From Ancylostoma caninum (lineage: Eukaryota; Nematoda; Chromadorea; Rhabditida; Ancylostomatidae), in the NCBI GenBank assembly GCA_037903475.1, contig JBAJFG010000074.1:186001-250000 (forward strand): a stretch of 64,000 bases of DNA, in the 5' to 3' direction. The stretch's first letter is position 1. The number at the start of each line of letters is the position of its first letter. Shown here piece by piece: positions 59,801 to 64,000 of this stretch. A program made the position numbers and the translations under genes. A model generated the notes under the pieces. That model was not told where the DNA came from and made no database searches. It worked only from the letters and a program-made list of their open reading frames with translations.

Positions 59801-62800
59801 GTAGCTCACCATCTACCATACATAAACGATAGCCCGTTCAGGGATGCCGCCGCACACTGAGTAGAAATAGTGGTGCTCACGAATTATGACTTCGACGCAG
59901 TTTTTAGCTCCCGCTCGCTTGCTCTAGTAGCTTTCTACAGCGAAAAAAAGGCTTAATTGAGAGAAATAAGTGTAGGCCTGCTAATGCCAAAACTGGGCTG
60001 TACACCGGTAATAGGAGGGTATAGTCACTCGTAGATTTGACACAACTAAAACCAGCTAATGAATGATCGAACAAACCTCCAATAGATCTCGTTCTATGGG
60101 CAAGGTTATGTTCCTTTGCCAAGCCTGTAGCTCTTCCGGCTCACCGGATTCAGAGTCGCTCTTCTCTGATTCTGAGCTGTCCTGAAGAGCTAACTTAATG
60201 TTGGAATCTAGCAATAGCAAAATTCTTTATGGTGGTCCTTCTCACTGATTCAAGAGAGAAACGCGACAGTGGCCCATCGACTTCCTTCTCGGCCAATTCG
60301 TCGAGGTCACTCTCATCTTCTGATGAACTTTCATAGTGCAAATTCGCTGACGTTGTCGGCAAATAACAGTTTTCACGCTGAAATGCGGTAGAACAATGGA
60401 TATAGTGATTATACTTTAATAGCCAAAACTATTCTACAACGAATCTATCCTTTCTGAGAAAAGCCGAATCTAGTGATGATATCTATAGAAGTTCTTGGGA
60501 ATGTTGTCGTCCCCACTTGTCCAAAGTTGACGAAAATAGGCGCACTACGAGCGACAGACAAACTCGCTCCGAGTGGCGACAGAAGATATTAATGGGATAG
60601 CAACACATGTCATCCTCTCAGGTGATGTGGAACATGCCATTTGAAGCGGTGGGAAGCATACGAGGACATTCCTAAGAATGTTCGCACCCTCCCCCCCCCC
60701 CTCCTTCTGCCCTTCTGGGCTGGGATTCATGAACCAATAACCGAGCAAACTAACGAGCAGTTCTCGGACAGACTATACAATGCTAGGATGCGCTGGACAC
60801 GAAGGTTGGTTTGCTAGCTTGGTTTCGTTTGGCTACGATTTCACGAATCCTAGCCTTGAAGAACAACTGGCAGGAGAAAAAAGACCGGAAATTAACATTA
60901 AGCGAATGTTGGACTCGAGAAACATTTAAAAATTCACAGCGCCAATGTATGTAAGGACTAGCTCGACGACAAAGTGATTGTACTTATCGGAGAGCATTTC
61001 GTCATGAGAAGAACCTATAGGAAGAGAGAAAAAGAGAGAGAGAGAGGTAAAACTATAAAAATAGTAACTTACTATTTGAATCAACTCCCGAACTGCTTTG
61101 TTACATGCGACTGTTGTCTTCTTGTGTTGCTGATTTTGGACGACATTGGTTCCACATTCACACAGGCAGTCTCCAACAGGACATACTCGTTCAGTCTGCA
61201 AAATTCGAAATAGAATATCTTATAAAACACAAGATCTAGTGAACATAACTAGCAGATCTCTGAATAGACCACTAATAACAAAGAATGTGAAGCGAACGAA
61301 AATACACCAGATGGTATTCAAAAACTGCATGAATATTTTGAAGACGGAAAATCTTGATTGGCCACTTGAAAAAAAAACTAACTACATGACAGTAAGAAAT
61401 TGGGGACCAGTTCTCGCGCTAGCCAACTAACCGTGAACCACTCAAGAATATGATGAGGATGGGCGGCATGATGGCATTTTCGGCAGAACCAGCTCATATG
61501 CATCAGTGGACCATCACTACAAAAAGGCTGCCATAGTTTACGAAGAAACGACTCGAAAAGAAAAACAAAAAAAACGAAAGCGGATGAAGCTCCGAAAACC
61601 ACCAATCCGACAAACTCCTACTCCATCATTCATATGGAAAAAAATGTGTGAGCGTCTCATCTGAGTCGCGTTAAATATGCATCGTTGTGTCAAAAACTAC
61701 CAAAGATTCAAATTTAGAGAAAAAAAAACTGGATAAAAACATACCATACTGAACATGTCCCACCACAGACCACATAACACTTTATGCAACGACATTTCAG
61801 CGTCTGACCAGTGCAACCGCGGTGCGATAGCCGGAAATGAGTGCCCTGAAGAGATTAAAAATCGGAAGCGCAGCCATATGCTTGTCGCAGTCCTACTAAC
61901 TTGGAGTAAAGCGTGAAGTCTCCCTTGAGTGGTTACTCAGATTAGCCAATAAAAACTTCGTAAATTACTACTGACCTCTAGCGATCTCTGGTTGATTCGT
62001 TTAATCCATGAGTACTTCTTGACACCAGCAATAGCTGTGTGAAGATCTAGTTGATCAAGCATGCCTAAATTATACTGGATAGAAGAGAAACGAAAATATG
62101 AGAGTGAAGTTAAGCTGGATTTGCTTTATGAAAAAAAAAAACTTCGAACAATTCAAATTTTACGCTGAACAGAAAGCTTCCACAGAGGAATACTCATAGA
62201 AAAAGGTTATTATAATAAACTTCCAAATTTAGTTCGCAAGGTCCAAAGAGTGCTCAAGCGGTGATGATCACCCTACCCATATAGCTTTCCTTCCATGCCT
62301 CGACAGTGAAATCATCTATAACGTCAGAGAGACGTCGCCCACAGACCAATGCAAGTGTCGCGCAAGTTTGCATGTCACCCTAAGTAAGCACAGTAATACA
62401 TATTACCAGTCACGAGTGAGATATAAAATAAAACTATTAGTATCTGCAAGCACACCTACCTGATCAGCATGGTACCTTAGGAGTCGGGCAACTTCTTGCA
62501 TCGGATTCCAATTCATTCGAGCAATGTGTTCCTTTTCAAGATGGCCTACTAACAAAGGTGGGATAGTAGTAAAAATTCGAAAAAAATTATGTCAAAGATA
62601 CGGACCTTCATCATCAGACGACATTGACATGAACATGAGCTTGGTTAGATCAGGTTTGAGAGCGAAGGCTTCATTCTTGAGACCAGTAAAGTCGTTGTAG
62701 TGGGGATTTTCACTAGAATGAACACTTAAAGGGAGAGGTACGTCCTAAACACGACAGCAAAAGCGCCATTATTTTCGATACCACCTGACGCTATGGGGAA

Positions 62801-63800
62801 ACGCACTGCGAAAGAATTCAACATTCTAGTTTTAGAAGGTTATGCCACTTTCACGGCTAATAGGGTATAATTTGTGAGACGGAAGGTGTAGTACACCGGC
62901 GCATCAGTGCATGAAGAGAAAATCAGGAAATATTATAAAAGGAAAGTGCCCTATGGTAATCACACACCACACTTTGTTAAAGGCAGCACTCACGGAAATT
63001 TTTGGGTTGAAGATTTCGCGGTATATCGAGGTTTCTAGGGACGATGAACTCATTGACAACGATGAAATAGTGTGAAACACACGAAAAACACAGAAAATGA
63101 TAGCAGTATTTCATGTGTGTCCATAGCGCGGACAAGTGTTCCGTGATGGGTCCCGCCACGGGCCCCTGCAAATGGTACGAATTTCGTAGACACGCCCCCG
63201 CTGAACCACATGCGCACACCCTGTCAACGGCGTTAGTTGAGGCGATGGAACCCTAATGTCCAGAGCGGCAGATGTGTCCACGGCAGTATCTTCGCAAGTA
63301 GGCTGCCATTCAACGTGTTCAACTTACTGTCGCGATTGTCCAGCTGCCGGCTACATGGTAAGTGACTCATTTCAGAAGTGAAAATTTCCGTGACTGCTGC
63401 CTTTAAGAAGGAGCTGCTGCACTCACATTCCCTTCTCAAGGGTAGTCTTAGTCAATTCACCAGCTCCGAAGTAAAAATCGCCCGATGCCACATTACTCGG
63501 TGCAAACTCATACTGCTGATCGCTGCTGGGAGAAAGACGTGCTTAAAATCCAAAATCTGTAGAAGGAAATGTAGAATACACTAGAAGAAGAAGAAGAAAT
63601 AAAGGTTGGGAAAAGGAAAGTAAGCAGCAACAGAGGCTGCACAAACGCTTACAAACAATGGAAAATACCAACCCTCTTTTCTCAACCTGTAAAAACTAGA
63701 GTGATGACCGGCGAATCGGGTCAGATGAGTGGGCCGTACGGTCAAAATTCGAGGAGGTTCAGGTATTTTCTTTCCGTGCCGCTCCATTTCTTTCACGTAG
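53875..63800 (-). CDS. GATOR2-type RING protein (WDR24/WDR59-like), C-terminal part with extension
   Basis: GATOR2 proteins activate mTORC1 signalling at lysosomes. Fifteen exons close in phase from 63800 (5' end off-window) to 54413: 63800-63687, 63525-63427, 62712-62606, 62545-62460, 62379-62277, 62064-61976, 61845-61745, 61516-61432, 61195-61073, 60377-60246, 60181-60077, 59250-59182, 55186-55120, 54894-54649, 54594-54413. WDR24/WDR59-like landmarks: GDMQTCATLALVCGRRLSDV, WKESY, then a zinc-rich end CIKCYVVCGGTCSVCDG, WFCRKCHHAAHPHHILEWF, CPVGDCLCECG, matching the GATOR2 C-terminal RING. In known members the protein ends here; this frame goes on into acidic sequence (SSSEDESDLDELAEKE) and unrecognised exons (NQFARCTENFLMTSKWNPWN, RDREYYERILNGENDPQEAE). 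Two more coding-like exons (54221-54083; 53978-53875, ending HDINNVVPMKVE-stop) do not join in phase with each other. Two adjacent genes chained by mistake is the main alternative; the 4-kb intron 59181-55187 is the weakest link. Confidence 0.65.
55187..59181. other. large intron or intergenic region inside the GATOR2-like locus
   Basis: About 4 kb with no recognised coding exon. It contains short repeated phrases (for example GAAAATCGCCG...TTTCCTTTTT near 58302 and 58467) and A-rich stretches. If the GATOR2-like gene really ends upstream, this would be the intergenic space. Confidence 0.4.
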
Positions 63801-64000
63801 CTGAAAGAATACGTTAAAAACGAGGTCATTTCCAAAGCGAAGTAGAATGTGAAAAAGTCAAGGAAAAAAAAATAATCGGGAGACATCCTGTAATGTTGTA
63901 CACTACAACTCTTTTCGCAAATATGAGACAAGAAGCGGGTTGATTTGAGAATGCTCATCAAGTGGTATCCAAAAAAAAAATAGATGCGTAGAAAATCATG

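Overview
The window looks like nuclear DNA of a clade V (strongylid or hookworm-like) nematode. Its genes are split into small exons (mostly 50-250 bp) by introns with short T-rich acceptors (TTTCAG), and six likely gene starts have a splice acceptor 2-27 nt before the ATG, as expected for spliced-leader trans-splicing. The families also fit: a FAR-type fatty-acid/retinol-binding protein and a nematode-type UDP-glucuronosyltransferase. All exon models below were assembled by eye from splice consensus and reading phase; unless stated otherwise, every junction closes in phase.

Layout, left to right. 36-397 (minus): first two exons of mitochondrial ribosomal protein L11, running off the left edge. 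0.8-7.8 kb: repeat-rich, with an alternating-orientation satellite, two almost identical MITEs facing each other, further palindromic MITEs, and a short signal-peptide ORF at 3918. 8.4-12.2 kb (plus): seven-exon FAR-family gene, with a tandem array and a MITE in its large intron. About 13.3-17.7 kb (minus): near full-length CR1/jockey-type non-LTR retrotransposon (ORF1 plus a frameshifted ORF2). 19.0-21.8 kb (minus): eight-exon aspartate dehydrogenase (ASPDH) gene. 24.1-31.1 kb (minus): 13-exon UDP-glucuronosyltransferase with a one-base phase problem at exon 10 and a 1.8-kb foldback element in one intron. 31.6-42 kb: mostly gene-free, with a TA-type MITE, a hAT-type MITE, and a 5'-truncated retrotransposon nested in the same satellite family seen at 1-2 kb. 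42.2-44.9 kb (minus): six-exon gene for a membrane-anchored protein resembling only the flavodoxin half of TYW1. 46.6 kb: degenerate tRNA-Ser(GCT)-like sequence. 47.7-52.5 kb (minus): 14-exon ADCK2-type mitochondrial atypical kinase, including one GC-AG intron. 53.9-63.8 kb (minus, running off the right edge): C-terminal part of a GATOR2-type RING protein (WDR24/WDR59-like) that appears to continue into a long extension I do not recognise.

The genes are unrelated housekeeping, metabolic and detoxification genes. Except for the FAR gene and the short peptide, all are on the minus strand. The most unusual items are the flavodoxin-only TYW1-like gene with degenerate FMN motifs, the foldback element inside the UGT gene, the inverted MITE pair, the satellite family with a nested retrotransposon, and the GATOR2-type gene with an apparent C-terminal extension.
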